Below, in pieces: positions 9,149 through 17,639 of a stretch of DNA of 64,000 bases (the first letter of the stretch is position 1; the number at the start of each line of letters is the position of its first letter). Source of the DNA: Nocardioides lijunqiniae. Its GTDB lineage: Bacteria > Actinomycetota > Actinomycetes > Propionibacteriales > Nocardioidaceae. The DNA lies in assembly GCF_015024225.1 (NCBI RefSeq), contig NZ_JACJGM010000005.1:124001-188000 (forward strand), read 5' to 3'. A model generated the notes under the pieces. The model saw only the letters and a program-made list of their open reading frames with translations. It had not been told where the DNA came from and made no database searches. A program made the position numbers and the translations under genes.

Positions 9149-9649
9149 TCAGTCGAGGCGCAGCGCCCACAGGGCGGTGTCGAGCCAGCGGTCCAGCTTG
9201 AACCCCACCTCCGGCAGCAGCCCGACCTGCTCGAAGCCGCAGGCGCGGTGCAGCGCCTCGCTCGCGGGGTTGGGCTGGGCGACGACGGCCAGCACCGTGT
9301 GCACGTCGTCGGCGCGCAGCGCGGCCAGCAGGTCGTCGTACAGCCGTCGGCCGAGGCCACGGCCGGCGGCCTCGGGAGCGAGGTAGACCGACGTCTCGCG
9401 GGTCCGGGCGTAGGCGGGCCGGGGGCGGTAGGAGGCGGAGTAGGCGTAGCCGAGGAGCCGCTCGCCCTCGACCGCGACGAGCAGGTGGTCGCCCCGCTCG
9501 GTGCTCTCCAGCCGCGCGGTCCAGTAGTCCAGCGGCGGGGGAGTCGTCTCGAACGTCGAGGTCGAGGTCAGGACCTGGTGGTCGTAGATCGCCTTGATCC
9601 CGGCCAGGTCGGCACGGGTGGCGGGACGGACGTGGGACTCCTCGGACAT
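9149..9649 (-). CDS. GNAT acetyltransferase, phosphinothricin acetyltransferase-like
   Basis: 166-aa single-domain N-acetyltransferase from the ATG at 9649 (MSEESHVRPATRADL). The order of motifs (IKAIYDHQV, TSTSTFE, YAYASxYRPRPAY-like segment, ETSVYLAPEAAGRGLGRRL, FEQVGLLPEVGFK) is that of the Pat/Bar branch. In that branch RGxG binds acetyl-CoA and the substrate is an amino acid such as phosphinothricin or methionine sulfoximine. The physiological substrate cannot be read from sequence. It converges on the ABC-transporter scar (the two ends are 9 bases apart) and is divergent from the next gene. Confidence 0.85.
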   Translation of the reverse strand: MSEESHVRPATRADLAGIKAIYDHQVLTSTSTFETTPPPLDYWTARLESTERGDHLLVAVEGERLLGYAYSASYRPRPAYARTRETSVYLAPEAAGRGLGRRLYDDLLAALRADDVHTVLAVVAQPNPASEALHRACGFEQVGLLPEVGFKLDRWLDTALWALRLD

Positions 9650-9719
9650 GGCGGCATTCTGTCCGACGTTGGCAGGATCCCCGGCGACCGGTGTCGGCGC
9701 CGGTTGAGAGGATGGCCGC

Positions 9720-10856
9720 ATGTCGACCCCGCCCGCCCCCGAGCCGGACACCAAGGACTGGACCTGGGTCCTGATGCGTCCCTGCACCGACTGCGGCTTC
9801 GTGGCCGCCGACGTCGACCGCGCGGCTCTCGGCGCGGCGGTGCGCGCCAACGCCGAGGCGTTCGCGCTCGCTTTGCGTGCGCCGGGCGCGACCCGTCGTC
9901 CGGATGCGGGCACGTGGTCGGTGGCGGAGTACTCCTGCCACGTCCGCGACGTGCACCGGGTCTTCGAGGGACGCGTGCGGTCCATGCTGGAGGCGGACGC
10001 GCCGGTCTTCCCCAACTGGGACCAGGACGAGACCGCCCTCGCCGAGCGCTACGACCTCCAGGAGCCCGCCGTGGTCGGCCCCGAGCTCGTGGCGGCTGCC
10101 GAGGGCATCGCGGCGGCCTACGACGCGGTCCCCGACGACGCCTGGGAGCGGCGCGGCCTGCGCAGCAACGGCAGCGCCTTCACCGTCGACACCCTCGCCC
10201 GCTACCACCTCCACGATGTCGTCCACCACCTGTGGGACGTGCGCGACGCCGTGACCGTCGGCGCCTACGACGCCGCGGCGCTCGACTACCGCGACGCGAC
10301 CCAGGTCATGCCCGACAGCGGCCGTCGGGTGATCCGTGCCTTCGCCGACTCGCTCCGCGCGGGTGCGCGGGTGCTGGAGATCGGGAGTGGTGGTGGTCGC
10401 GACGCCCGGGCCCTCGAGGACGTCGGCCTGAGCGTCCGCCGCACCGACGTGACGCCGTCGTTCGTCTCACTGCTGCGCGACACCGGCGTCGACGCCGACG
10501 TCCTCGACCCGCTCACCGACGACCTCGACGACCCCGCCCGACCCGGTCAGCCCTACGACGGGGTGTGGGCCGGTGCCTCGCTGCTGCACGTCGCGCGAGC
10601 CGACCTGCCGGTCGTCCTGACCCGTCTGGCCGCGGCCACCCGTCCCGGCGGCGCCCTGCGCATGTCGGTCAAGGAGGGTGACGGCGAGGGGTGGTCGACC
10701 CACGGCGTGGTCCGCGCCCCCCGGATGTTCGTCTACTGGCGCGAGCAGCCCCTCCGCTCGGTCCTCGACGCCGCCGGCTGGCTGGTCGAGGACGTCCACC
10801 GCGCGGTGAGCGACAGCGGCGAGCACTGGCTCGGCGCGACGGCGAGGCGCCGATGA
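9720..10856 (+). CDS. DinB-like metal-binding domain fused to SAM methyltransferase
   Basis: 378 aa in two parts. Residues about 30-185 form a DinB/mycothiol-maleylpyruvate-isomerase-like four-helix domain with the three spaced histidines that usually bind metal (H74, H165, H169). Residues about 200-378 form a class I methyltransferase with motif I VLEIGSGGG (218-226) and a PDGVWAGASLLHV-type motif IV region (YDGVWAGASLLH). The fusion suggests thiol-dependent chemistry coupled to methylation or detoxification, but the substrate is unknown. Its stop overlaps the start of the DUF3046 gene (ATGA). Confidence 0.8.
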   Translation: MSTPPAPEPDTKDWTWVLMRPCTDCGFVAADVDRAALGAAVRANAEAFALALRAPGATRRPDAGTWSVAEYSCHVRDVHRVFEGRVRSMLEADAPVFPNWDQDETALAERYDLQEPAVVGPELVAAAEGIAAAYDAVPDDAWERRGLRSNGSAFTVDTLARYHLHDVVHHLWDVRDAVTVGAYDAAALDYRDATQVMPDSGRRVIRAFADSLRAGARVLEIGSGGGRDARALEDVGLSVRRTDVTPSFVSLLRDTGVDADVLDPLTDDLDDPARPGQPYDGVWAGASLLHVARADLPVVLTRLAAATRPGGALRMSVKEGDGEGWSTHGVVRAPRMFVYWREQPLRSVLDAAGWLVEDVHRAVSDSGEHWLGATARRR

Positions 10857-11047
10857 GGCACACCGAGCTCTGGGCGCGGCTCGAGGCCGCCCTCGGCACG
10901 GCCTACTACCGGGTCTGGGCCGACCAGTTCGTCATGGGCGACCTCGGCAGCCGCACCGTCACCGAGGCCCTCGACGCGGGATTCGAGCCCAAGCAGGTGT
11001 GGGCGGTCGTGTGGCGCACCCTCGAGCTTCCCGACCGGGAGCGCTGA
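10853..11047 (+). CDS. Small DUF3046 protein
   Basis: 64 aa, MRHTELWARLEAALG..., with the conserved YYRVWADQFVMGDLGSRT segment of the DUF3046 family. In actinobacteria this small protein is usually encoded close to recA/recX. Here recA lies about 7.4 kb downstream, so the block between may have been inserted or rearranged. The ATG at 10853 overlaps the stop of the preceding gene. Function is unknown. Confidence 0.85.
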   Translation: MRHTELWARLEAALGTAYYRVWADQFVMGDLGSRTVTEALDAGFEPKQVWAVVWRTLELPDRER

Positions 11048-11054
11048 GGCCACG

Positions 11055-12308
11055 GTGCCGACGCTGAGGGACACCACGGACGTCGTCGCCGTCCAGGCCG
11101 CGACCGTCCGCGCGCTCGTGCTGTCGCAGGCCGTCGGCGCGCTCGGCATCACCATCGGCATCGCCACCGCCTCGCTGCTGGCACGCGACCTGTCCGGGTC
11201 GGAGAGCCTGGCCGGTCTCGCGGGCACGTTCCAGGTGCTGGGCGCGGCGCTCTCGTCGTACCTGCTGGCGCGGGTGATGGCGGTCCGCGGGCGTCGCGTC
11301 GGGCTCACGACCGGGCTGCTGATGGGGGCGGCGGGAGCGCTGCTCGCCGTCGTGGCCGGGGTGATCGGCTCGATGCTCCTGCTGCTCGTGGGAGCGCTGC
11401 TGATCGGGGCGACGACGGCGGCCAACAACGCGTCGCGCTACGCCGCCACCGACCTGGCGCCTGCCGAGCGGCGCGGCCGCGCGCTGTCGACCGTGGTGTG
11501 GGCGACCACCGTCGGCGCGGTGGTGGGGCCCAACCTCACCGGCCCGTCGGCGGCCTTCGCCGACCTGCTCGGCATCCCCGAGCTGACCGGCCCCTTCGCC
11601 CTGGGCGCCATCGGCATGCTCGTCGCTGCCGTGATCGTGACCGTGCGGCTGCGGCCAGACCCGCTCCTCCTGGCCCGCGAGCTGGCCGAGGTGCCCGCCG
11701 CACCGCCGAGCGGCACCTCGTGGGGCCGGGCGCGCCAGGCCGTCCGCGAGCGGCCCGGGCTGGGGCTGGCCGTGACGGGCCTCGCCGCCGCTCACGCCGC
11801 GATGGTCGGGGTGATGACGATGACGCCGATCCACATGGAGCACGGCGGCGCCGAGCTGCGTGTCATCGGCATCGTGATCAGCGTCCACGTGCTCGGCATG
11901 TTCGCGTTCTCGCCGCTGGTGGGTCTGCTGGCCGACCGCGTCGGCCGGCCGCCGGTCCTGGCCGCAGGCGGGCTCGTGCTGCTGGTCTCGCTGGTCCTCT
12001 GCTCGACCGCGCCCGAGGGCACCTCGTGGCAGATCTTCGGCGGTCTCTTCCTGCTGGGGCTCGGCTGGTCGCTGGCCACCGTGTCGGCGTCCACGATGGT
12101 GGCCGACCTCGCCCCGCTCGAGGCCCGCACCGACGTCCAGGGCATGGCCGACGTCGTCATGGGCGTCTCGGCGGCCAGCGCTGGCGCCCTGGCCGGGCTC
12201 GTCGTCGGGCTGTTCGGCTACCCCGTGCTGGCGCTGGTCACCACCGCGCTCGCCGCCGGCGTCGTGGCCGCGGCCTATGCTGCGCCGAGCCGCCGACCCC
12301 AGGAGTGA
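11055..12308 (+). CDS. MFS transporter
   Basis: 417-aa integral membrane protein with about 12 hydrophobic helices and the MFS cytoplasmic loop signatures (RVMAVRGRRVGLTTG after helix 2; GLLADRVGRPPVLAAG in the second half). Start is the GTG at 11055, eight bases after the DUF3046 stop, with GAGG upstream. It probably exports a small molecule by proton antiport, but no residues identify the substrate. The MTA phosphorylase gene begins 5 bases after its stop. Confidence 0.85.
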   Translation: MPTLRDTTDVVAVQAATVRALVLSQAVGALGITIGIATASLLARDLSGSESLAGLAGTFQVLGAALSSYLLARVMAVRGRRVGLTTGLLMGAAGALLAVVAGVIGSMLLLLVGALLIGATTAANNASRYAATDLAPAERRGRALSTVVWATTVGAVVGPNLTGPSAAFADLLGIPELTGPFALGAIGMLVAAVIVTVRLRPDPLLLARELAEVPAAPPSGTSWGRARQAVRERPGLGLAVTGLAAAHAAMVGVMTMTPIHMEHGGAELRVIGIVISVHVLGMFAFSPLVGLLADRVGRPPVLAAGGLVLLVSLVLCSTAPEGTSWQIFGGLFLLGLGWSLATVSASTMVADLAPLEARTDVQGMADVVMGVSAASAGALAGLVVGLFGYPVLALVTTALAAGVVAAAYAAPSRRPQE

Positions 12309-12312
12309 GCGC

Positions 12313-13122
12313 ATGACCCCCATGGCAGACACCGACACTGTGGCCGACGTCGCCGTCATCGGAGGCACGGGCTTCTACTCCTTCCTCGACGACCCCACCG
12401 ACCACGTCGTCGACACGCCCTACGGCGCTCCGTCCGCGCCGGTGTCGGTCGGTGAGGTGGCCGGGCGCCGGGTGGCGTTCCTGCCGCGCCACGGCGCCCA
12501 CCACGAGGCGCCCCCGCACGCGATCAACTACCGCGCCAACCTCTGGGCGCTGCGCTCGCTGGGGGTGCGCCAGGTGCTGGCGCCGTGCGCCGTGGGCGGC
12601 CTCGGCTCCTCGGTGGCGCCCGGCGACGTGGTGGTGCCCGACCAGCTCGTCGACCGGACGCACCGCCGCATCGGCAGCTACGTCGAGACGGGTGCGGTGC
12701 ACCTGCCCTTCGCCGACCCCTACTGCGCCGGGGTCTCCGGCGCCGTCATCTCCGCCGACCCCGACGTCACCGCGGGGGGCACCATGGTGGTCATCGAGGG
12801 TCCTCGTTTCTCGACGCGCGCCGAGTCGCGCGACTACGCCTCCCGGGGCTGGTCGCTGATCAACATGACCGGGGCCCCCGAGGCGGCGCTGGCCCGCGAG
12901 ATGCGCCAGTGCTACGCCGCGATCGCCCTGGTCACCGACATGGACGCCGGCGCCGAGTCCGGCGAGGGCGTCGGCCAGGAGGAGGTCTTCGCCCTCTTCC
13001 GCGCCAACCTCGAGCGCCTCACCGGCCTGCTCACCGGCGCCATCGCCGCGCTGCCCGACCCCGACGGGTGCTCGTGCTCCTCGTGGGCCGACGGGGTCGA
13101 GCTCACCTACGACGTGCCGTAG
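12313..13122 (+). CDS. mtnP: S-methyl-5'-thioadenosine phosphorylase-like nucleoside phosphorylase
   Basis: 269 aa from the ATG at 12313, preceded by AGGAG at 12301. The family signatures are present: AVIGGTGFY at the N-terminus (phosphate binding), PRHGAHHEAPPHAINYRAN around residues 58-76, and MVVIEGPRFSTRAES plus NMTGAPEAALARE in the C-terminal half. The enzyme cleaves methylthioadenosine (or methylthioinosine or purine nucleosides) with phosphate, recycling the by-product of polyamine and ethylene-type pathways. Substrate preference between MTA and related nucleosides is not certain. Confidence 0.88.
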   Translation: MTPMADTDTVADVAVIGGTGFYSFLDDPTDHVVDTPYGAPSAPVSVGEVAGRRVAFLPRHGAHHEAPPHAINYRANLWALRSLGVRQVLAPCAVGGLGSSVAPGDVVVPDQLVDRTHRRIGSYVETGAVHLPFADPYCAGVSGAVISADPDVTAGGTMVVIEGPRFSTRAESRDYASRGWSLINMTGAPEAALAREMRQCYAAIALVTDMDAGAESGEGVGQEEVFALFRANLERLTGLLTGAIAALPDPDGCSCSSWADGVELTYDVP

Positions 13123-13128
13123 GGCGTT

Positions 13129-13239
13129 GCCGCGGGTTGCGGTTTCACCAAGGTATGCAGGGAACGTGTCACTTTCCTCGGTCTGCAGCGCACGGGAAGT
13201 GACGTCTGGGCTGCATACCTTGGGGAAACCGCCCGCGGC
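13129..13239. repeat. 111-bp imperfect inverted repeat
   Basis: Left arm 13129-13160 (ending CCAAGGTATGCAG) and right arm 13211-13239 (starting CTGCATACCTTGG) are near-perfect reverse complements. A second nested pair (GTGTCACTTTCC at 13166-13177 with GGGAAGTGACGT at 13194-13205) extends the stem toward a ~16-base loop. The element lies between mtnP and the next gene, both on the plus strand, with no T-run after it. It could be a terminator, a regulatory RNA structure or a small palindromic repeat. I found no second copy in the window. Confidence 0.85.
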
Positions 13240-13296
13240 ACCGGCGCCCCGCCGCACACCCTTCCGCGGCACGCGAGACCGTCCTACAGTCCGAAG

Positions 13297-13842
13297 ATGA
13301 AGCTCCGACTGACTCCCTCGTTCGTCGTCGCCGTGCTCGCCCTCGTGGTGGCCACCGGCGGCGTCGGCTACGCCGCAGGCCGGATCGGGTCCGCCCAGAT
13401 CAAGGACAACAGCGTCCAGTCCAAGGACGTCCGCAACAACACGCTCACCTCCAAGGACGTCCGCAACAAGTCGCTCACCGGCCAGGACCTGCGGGAGGGC
13501 TCGCTCGGTCGCTCGACCACCTACACGCGCTGCGGCCCGGGTGAGCTGTTCATCTTCGGCGCCTGCGTCCTGCCCGCCCCCTACGGGCCGAGCGACTACG
13601 ACATGGCCACGTTCATCTGCTCCGGCCTCGGGGGTCGGCTGCCCACGATCGCCGAGCTCCGCTACATCGCGGACCAGCCCGGGTTCACTTGGGCGGACGG
13701 CAACCCGGCGCAGTACGAGTTCACCAGCACCTGGACGACGGCCGCGCCGATCCATCCCATGGCCTTCGACCAGCAGGCCTTCAACTCGTACGGTGATGCG
13801 AGCGCCCAGGCGTTCCACTTCCACTGTCTCAAGCTGCGCTGA
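13297..13842 (+). CDS. Secreted or anchored protein with degenerate SKDVRN/KDNSV repeats
   Basis: 181 aa with a hydrophobic N-terminal segment (VVAVLALVVATGGVGYAAG) that acts as signal or anchor. It is followed by four to five ~10-residue repeats (IKDNSVQSKD, VRNNTLTSKD, VRNKSLTGQD, LREGSL). This kind of module is common in Nocardioides surface proteins. The C-terminal ~100 residues contain four Cys (C79, C91 and others) that may form disulfides outside the cell, and a LPTIAELRYIA segment. Function is unknown. Confidence 0.75.
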   Translation: MKLRLTPSFVVAVLALVVATGGVGYAAGRIGSAQIKDNSVQSKDVRNNTLTSKDVRNKSLTGQDLREGSLGRSTTYTRCGPGELFIFGACVLPAPYGPSDYDMATFICSGLGGRLPTIAELRYIADQPGFTWADGNPAQYEFTSTWTTAAPIHPMAFDQQAFNSYGDASAQAFHFHCLKLR

Positions 13843-13864
13843 CGACGAGCAGCGGACGCCGCGG

Positions 13865-15526
13865 TCACACCTCGACCGCGGCACCGGCCTTGCCGGCCTC
13901 GGCGTAGGAGCGCACCACCGAGGTGGTCAGGGGGAAGTCGACAGGGAGGTCGCGGAAGAGCAGCCGAGACGCGGTGGCGGCCGCGGCGCTCGCCTCGGCG
14001 GCCACCTCGTCGGCCAGCGCGGCAGGGGCGTGGATGACGACCTCGTCGTGGAGGAACAGGACGAGGTGCGGGCGGGAGGCGAGGGGGCCGGTCCCGCCGA
14101 GGCGCCAGAGCCGGTTGCGCAGGTCGGCGATCCAGCACAGCGCCCACTCGGCGCCGGTGCCCTGCACGACGAAGTTGCGGGTGAAGCGGCCGTAGGCGCG
14201 GCGGCGCCGGGCCTGCGCATCGGGGTCCGCCGACGGGCCGGAGGGCTCCGGCTCCCAGGCGTCGCCCAGGGTGTCGCCCAGGGCAGGGGCCCCGCGTCCC
14301 AGCAGCGTGCGCACCACCTGGCCGCGCTCGCCCGCGCGGGCGGCGTCCTCGAGCAGCCCGAAGGCCTCGGGGTAGCGACGCGTGAGGCCGGCGACCATGC
14401 GACCGCTCTCGCCGCTGGTGGCGCCGTACATGGCACCGAGGAGCCCGAGCTTGGCGTCCTGGCGGCTGCTGACGGCCCCGTCGTCGACCATGCCCTGGTA
14501 GAGGTCGGCCCCGCGCGCGGAGCGCGCCAGCGCCCGGTCGCCGCTCATCCCGGCGAGGACCCGCGGCTCGAGCTGGGCCACGTCGGCGACCACGAGCACC
14601 CAGCCGTCGTCGGCGACCGCAGCGGGGCGCACCTGCGCCGGGAACGACAGCGCACCGCCGCCGTTGGAGGACCAGCGTCCGGTGACCGAGCCGGCCGGCT
14701 GGTAGACGGGGCGGTAGCGACCGCCGCTCACCCACTGGTCGACCCACGCCCAGCCGTTGGTGGAGAACAGGTGCGAGAGCTGCTTGTGGCGCAGCAGCGG
14801 AGCGATGCACGGGTGGTCGAGCCGTCGCAGCGACGACGCGCGGGTGTCGGTGACCTCCAGGCCGGCCCGGCGCAGCGCTGACAGCAGCTCGGGCCGTGAG
14901 TCGGGGTTGAGGCCGGGGGCGGCGAGCGCCTCGCGCACCTCGGAGGCCACCTCCTCCAGGCGCTGTGGCCGGGCGCCTCGCGGCGGCCGCGGACCCAGCA
15001 GGTCGCCCAGCAGGCGCTCGTGGACGTCGGCGCGCCACGGGACGCCGGCGTGGGTCATCTCCGCGGCGACCAGTGCGCCCGACGACTCGGCGGCGAGCAG
15101 GAGGCCCAGGCGGGCCGCCTCGGGAGAGGCCGCCGCCGCCGCCAGCTGCCGCGCGTCCTCGAGGTCGGCACGCAGGTGCTCGGACGCGCCGTCGGCCGAG
15201 AAGAGGGTGGGCTCGGAGGGTGCCCGCGGCCCGAGGTGGTCCCACTGCTCGGACTCCTCCCCGGCCAGCAGCGCGCCGTCCACGGCAGGCGCCCGTCGCA
15301 GGAGGTGGTGCCCCAGGCGCAGGTCGTGGCAGCGCGCCACCCGCACGCCCGCGGCCAGCAGCGGGGGGTACCACCGGGCGGTGTCGTCCCACACCCAGCG
15401 CGGGCCGTCGGGCTCACGCTCCCGGACGTACGCCGCCAGGTCGGACAGGGCGATCTCCGAGCGGCCCTGCGGGTCGGTCACGAGCACGCGGTCGTCGGGA
15501 AGGCGCGAGAGCGCGACGCGGGTCAT
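13865..15526 (-). CDS. PolA-family DNA polymerase (annotated bifunctional 3'-5' exonuclease/polymerase type)
   Basis: 553 aa from the ATG at 15526. The C-terminal half has the A-family polymerase motifs: motif A VADVAQLEPRVLAGMSGD, motif B as R...K...YGATSGESG, and motif C LFLHDEVVIHAP. The N-terminal ~200 residues replace the 5'-nuclease of Pol I and look like a degenerate 3'-5' exonuclease region. The start overlaps the stop of the AlkX-like glycosylase gene (ATGA), so both are probably made together in a repair pathway. The precise role of this actinobacterial polymerase type is not established to my knowledge. Confidence 0.85.
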   Translation of the reverse strand: MTRVALSRLPDDRVLVTDPQGRSEIALSDLAAYVREREPDGPRWVWDDTARWYPPLLAAGVRVARCHDLRLGHHLLRRAPAVDGALLAGEESEQWDHLGPRAPSEPTLFSADGASEHLRADLEDARQLAAAAASPEAARLGLLLAAESSGALVAAEMTHAGVPWRADVHERLLGDLLGPRPPRGARPQRLEEVASEVREALAAPGLNPDSRPELLSALRRAGLEVTDTRASSLRRLDHPCIAPLLRHKQLSHLFSTNGWAWVDQWVSGGRYRPVYQPAGSVTGRWSSNGGGALSFPAQVRPAAVADDGWVLVVADVAQLEPRVLAGMSGDRALARSARGADLYQGMVDDGAVSSRQDAKLGLLGAMYGATSGESGRMVAGLTRRYPEAFGLLEDAARAGERGQVVRTLLGRGAPALGDTLGDAWEPEPSGPSADPDAQARRRRAYGRFTRNFVVQGTGAEWALCWIADLRNRLWRLGGTGPLASRPHLVLFLHDEVVIHAPAALADEVAAEASAAAATASRLLFRDLPVDFPLTTSVVRSYAEAGKAGAAVEV

Positions 15527-16626
15527 GGCGGCCCGACGAGCTGCAGGTCCAGCCAGGCGGCGAGGTCGGCGAGCTCGTCGTGGACGGCGCGGGTCATGGC
15601 GCGCGTGAACGGCACGTCCTCGTGCAGCGCGTCGACGCGCAGCTCGCCCTCGCGGCGGTCGGCGGTGGCGTCGACCTTGCCCACGAGCCGGTCGCCGTGG
15701 AGCACCGGAAGCGCCCAGTAGCCCCAGAGCCGCTGCTCCCTCGGCTTGTACATCTCCAGCTGGTAGTCGAACTCGAAGATCTCGTCCATCCGCCGGCGGT
15801 CGTGGATGAGGCGGTCGAGCGGGGAGAGCAGGGCGGTGCGGCCGGCGAACGGCTCGTCGAGCAGCTCGGGGTCGATGCGCCAGCGGCCCTTGACGCCCTC
15901 GACCACGGTCGGCTCGCCGGCCTCGCCCACGTGGCCCGGCTCGCCGGGGACCTGGGCGCTCCTCGCGCGGGCGATGCCCAGGGCTCGCAGCCGTCGCTCG
16001 TCGCGCACGCGCTCGGCCTCGTCGGCCGGCACGACCGGGTCGTCGGGGTAGACGCGCTCGGCGAGATCCCACAGGGTCTCCCGCTCCTCGCGTCCGGCCG
16101 CCGCGACCTCTCCCCGGGCGACGAGGAGCTTGAGCAGCATCACGACGTTGCGGTGGTGGTTCCAGCCGCTGGAGCGCCACGGGCGCTCGCAGGTGTCGGG
16201 CAGCTCGCTCGCGGGCAGTGGCCCCGACGTGCGCAGCCGGTCGAGGACGTCGAGCCGGCACGCGGTGTTGGCCTCGACCCACGCCCGCTGCTCCTCCTGC
16301 CAGGGCCGCAGCTCACCGCGCCCGGGCCAGTCGGCCATGTCGGCACGGAACAGCGCCAGGTCCTCGCAGGGCCGGAGGTAGCCGTGCAGCTCCAGGACCC
16401 GCTGCTCGTCCACGGCCGCGCGCAGCGCGTCGGGGGAATAGGTCGAGCCCAGGCGGCTCCACAGGACCAGGTCGGCGCTGGGTGCCACGTGGCGGGTGGG
16501 GTCGTCCTGGACCACCGTCAGCCGGCGCAGCACGGCCAGGAGGTCGGTGGGGCGCTCGGCCGTGAGCAGCTGACCGCGCAGCGCCAGGCGGCGCGCGTCG
16601 GTGCGGGAGAGCTCGTGGTCGGGCAC
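15523..16626 (-). CDS. AlkX/YcaQ-like winged-helix DNA glycosylase (HTH_42 family)
   Basis: 367 aa. The N-terminal region contains LTVVQDDPTRHVAP followed by LVLWSRLG. This matches the QxD catalytic motif (Q40-x-D42) and LWSRL of the E. coli YcaQ (AlkX) branch of the AlkZ superfamily, whose members excise alkylated bases and unhook interstrand crosslinks. The body carries several winged-helix segments and the LSPLDRLIHDR and LWGYWALPVLHGDRLVGK signatures near the C-terminus. It is the upstream gene of a coupled pair with a PolA-type polymerase, consistent with repair. Confidence 0.82.
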   Translation of the reverse strand: MPDHELSRTDARRLALRGQLLTAERPTDLLAVLRRLTVVQDDPTRHVAPSADLVLWSRLGSTYSPDALRAAVDEQRVLELHGYLRPCEDLALFRADMADWPGRGELRPWQEEQRAWVEANTACRLDVLDRLRTSGPLPASELPDTCERPWRSSGWNHHRNVVMLLKLLVARGEVAAAGREERETLWDLAERVYPDDPVVPADEAERVRDERRLRALGIARARSAQVPGEPGHVGEAGEPTVVEGVKGRWRIDPELLDEPFAGRTALLSPLDRLIHDRRRMDEIFEFDYQLEMYKPREQRLWGYWALPVLHGDRLVGKVDATADRREGELRVDALHEDVPFTRAMTRAVHDELADLAAWLDLQLVGPP

Positions 16627-16652
16627 GCGGTGAGGGTACGACGACGTACCGA

Positions 16653-17591
16653 CTAGTGCCCCTGCTCCTCGCCTGGCTCCTCGTCGTGCTCCTGGCCGGG
16701 GCCCGCCGGCAGGGTGAGGTGGGCGGTCCGCACGACGCCGTCGTGCCGGAAGTCGAGGTACAGCTGGTAGGCGCCCTCGCTGGGCACCTCGACCCCGAAG
16801 TCCACCTCGGGCCCCGCCTGCGTGGTCCCGTCGCCGGGCTCGCCGGACGGGTGGACGTGCAGGTAGGCGAGGTCGCCCTCGCGCAGGGCGACCAGGTGCC
16901 CGTAGGCGCCGAGGTAGGGCTGCAGGTCGGTGACCGGCACGCCGTCACGGGTGATCGTCAGGCCCAGCTCGGCGTGCGCACCGGCCGTGAGGTCGCCGGC
17001 GACCGTGACGGTGTAGCCGTCGACGGTGGTGGTGCGGGTCTCGGGCTGGGGCGCCGCCGCGGCGGCGGAGCCCGGCACGGCGAGGTCCGCGCCCAGGGTC
17101 AGCGGCTCGCCGCCGGCGGGGGAGAAGTCGGCGAAGACCCGCCAGCTCCCGGCGGTGAGGTCGAGGGGCGTGGTCCAGGTGCCGTCGTCCGCGAGGGTCG
17201 GGTGGACGTGCTGGTAGCCCTCGAAGTCGCGGCGCACGGCGACCAGGTGCAGCCGCTGCTCGTGCTCGACGTCGTAGTCGGTGACCGCACCGTGCGGGCC
17301 CTGGATCGTGAAGGACAGGGTGCGGTCCCGGCCGGGGGAGAGCCGTGGGTCGGCGAGCACCAGGCGGTACCCGTCCTGCGCGGACATCAGCCCGCCGAGC
17401 AGGCCCACCGGGACGGCGTCGTGGGCGACGGAGCCGTCGTCGTGGGCGTCGCCGTCGTCGTGGGCGCTGCTCACCGGCTCGGTGTCCACGGGGCCGAGCG
17501 CGGAGCCGGCCGCGAGCGCGAGACCGAAGACGGCGGCGAGGCCCACGACGAACACCAGGACCCTTCGGGGTGTGGTGAGCTCCCTGTTCAT
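16653..17591 (-). CDS. His/Asp-rich secreted or membrane-anchored protein, putative metal-binding
   Basis: 312 aa. A single N-terminal hydrophobic helix ([22 protein letters not shown]) is followed by a His/Asp-rich linker ([18 protein letters not shown]). The extracytoplasmic part has two beta-rich halves, each containing a VHP motif (GYQHVHPT and YLHVHPSG), and the C-terminus ends GEEQGH. Such residues suggest binding of copper or another soft metal. It is divergent from the DUF4396 gene across a CsoR-like operator. A TATAGT -10 element puts the transcription start about one base before the ATG, so the mRNA is probably leaderless. Confidence 0.72.
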   Translation of the reverse strand: MNRELTTPRRVLVFVVGLAAVFGLALAAGSALGPVDTEPVSSAHDDGDAHDDGSVAHDAVPVGLLGGLMSAQDGYRLVLADPRLSPGRDRTLSFTIQGPHGAVTDYDVEHEQRLHLVAVRRDFEGYQHVHPTLADDGTWTTPLDLTAGSWRVFADFSPAGGEPLTLGADLAVPGSAAAAAPQPETRTTTVDGYTVTVAGDLTAGAHAELGLTITRDGVPVTDLQPYLGAYGHLVALREGDLAYLHVHPSGEPGDGTTQAGPEVDFGVEVPSEGAYQLYLDFRHDGVVRTAHLTLPAGPGQEHDEEPGEEQGH

Positions 17592-17597
17592 GCGAGG

Positions 17598-17617
17598 TAC
17601 TATACCCCCCTAGGGTA
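17598..17617. promoter_or_regulatory. CsoR-like copper operator in a bidirectional promoter
   Basis: The 48 bases between the two divergent starts contain TACCCCCCTAGGGTA (17603-17617), which fits the CsoR operator pattern of TA-C-tract and G-tract-TA. On the plus strand TACTAT (17598-17603) and on the minus strand TATAGT (17599-17604) provide -10 elements that touch or overlap the palindrome, so bound repressor would shut both promoters. AAGGAGG at 17625-17631 is the ribosome site of the rightward gene. No csoR gene is in this window. Confidence 0.7.
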
Positions 17618-17639
17618 GCGACGCAAGGAGGACGCGGAC

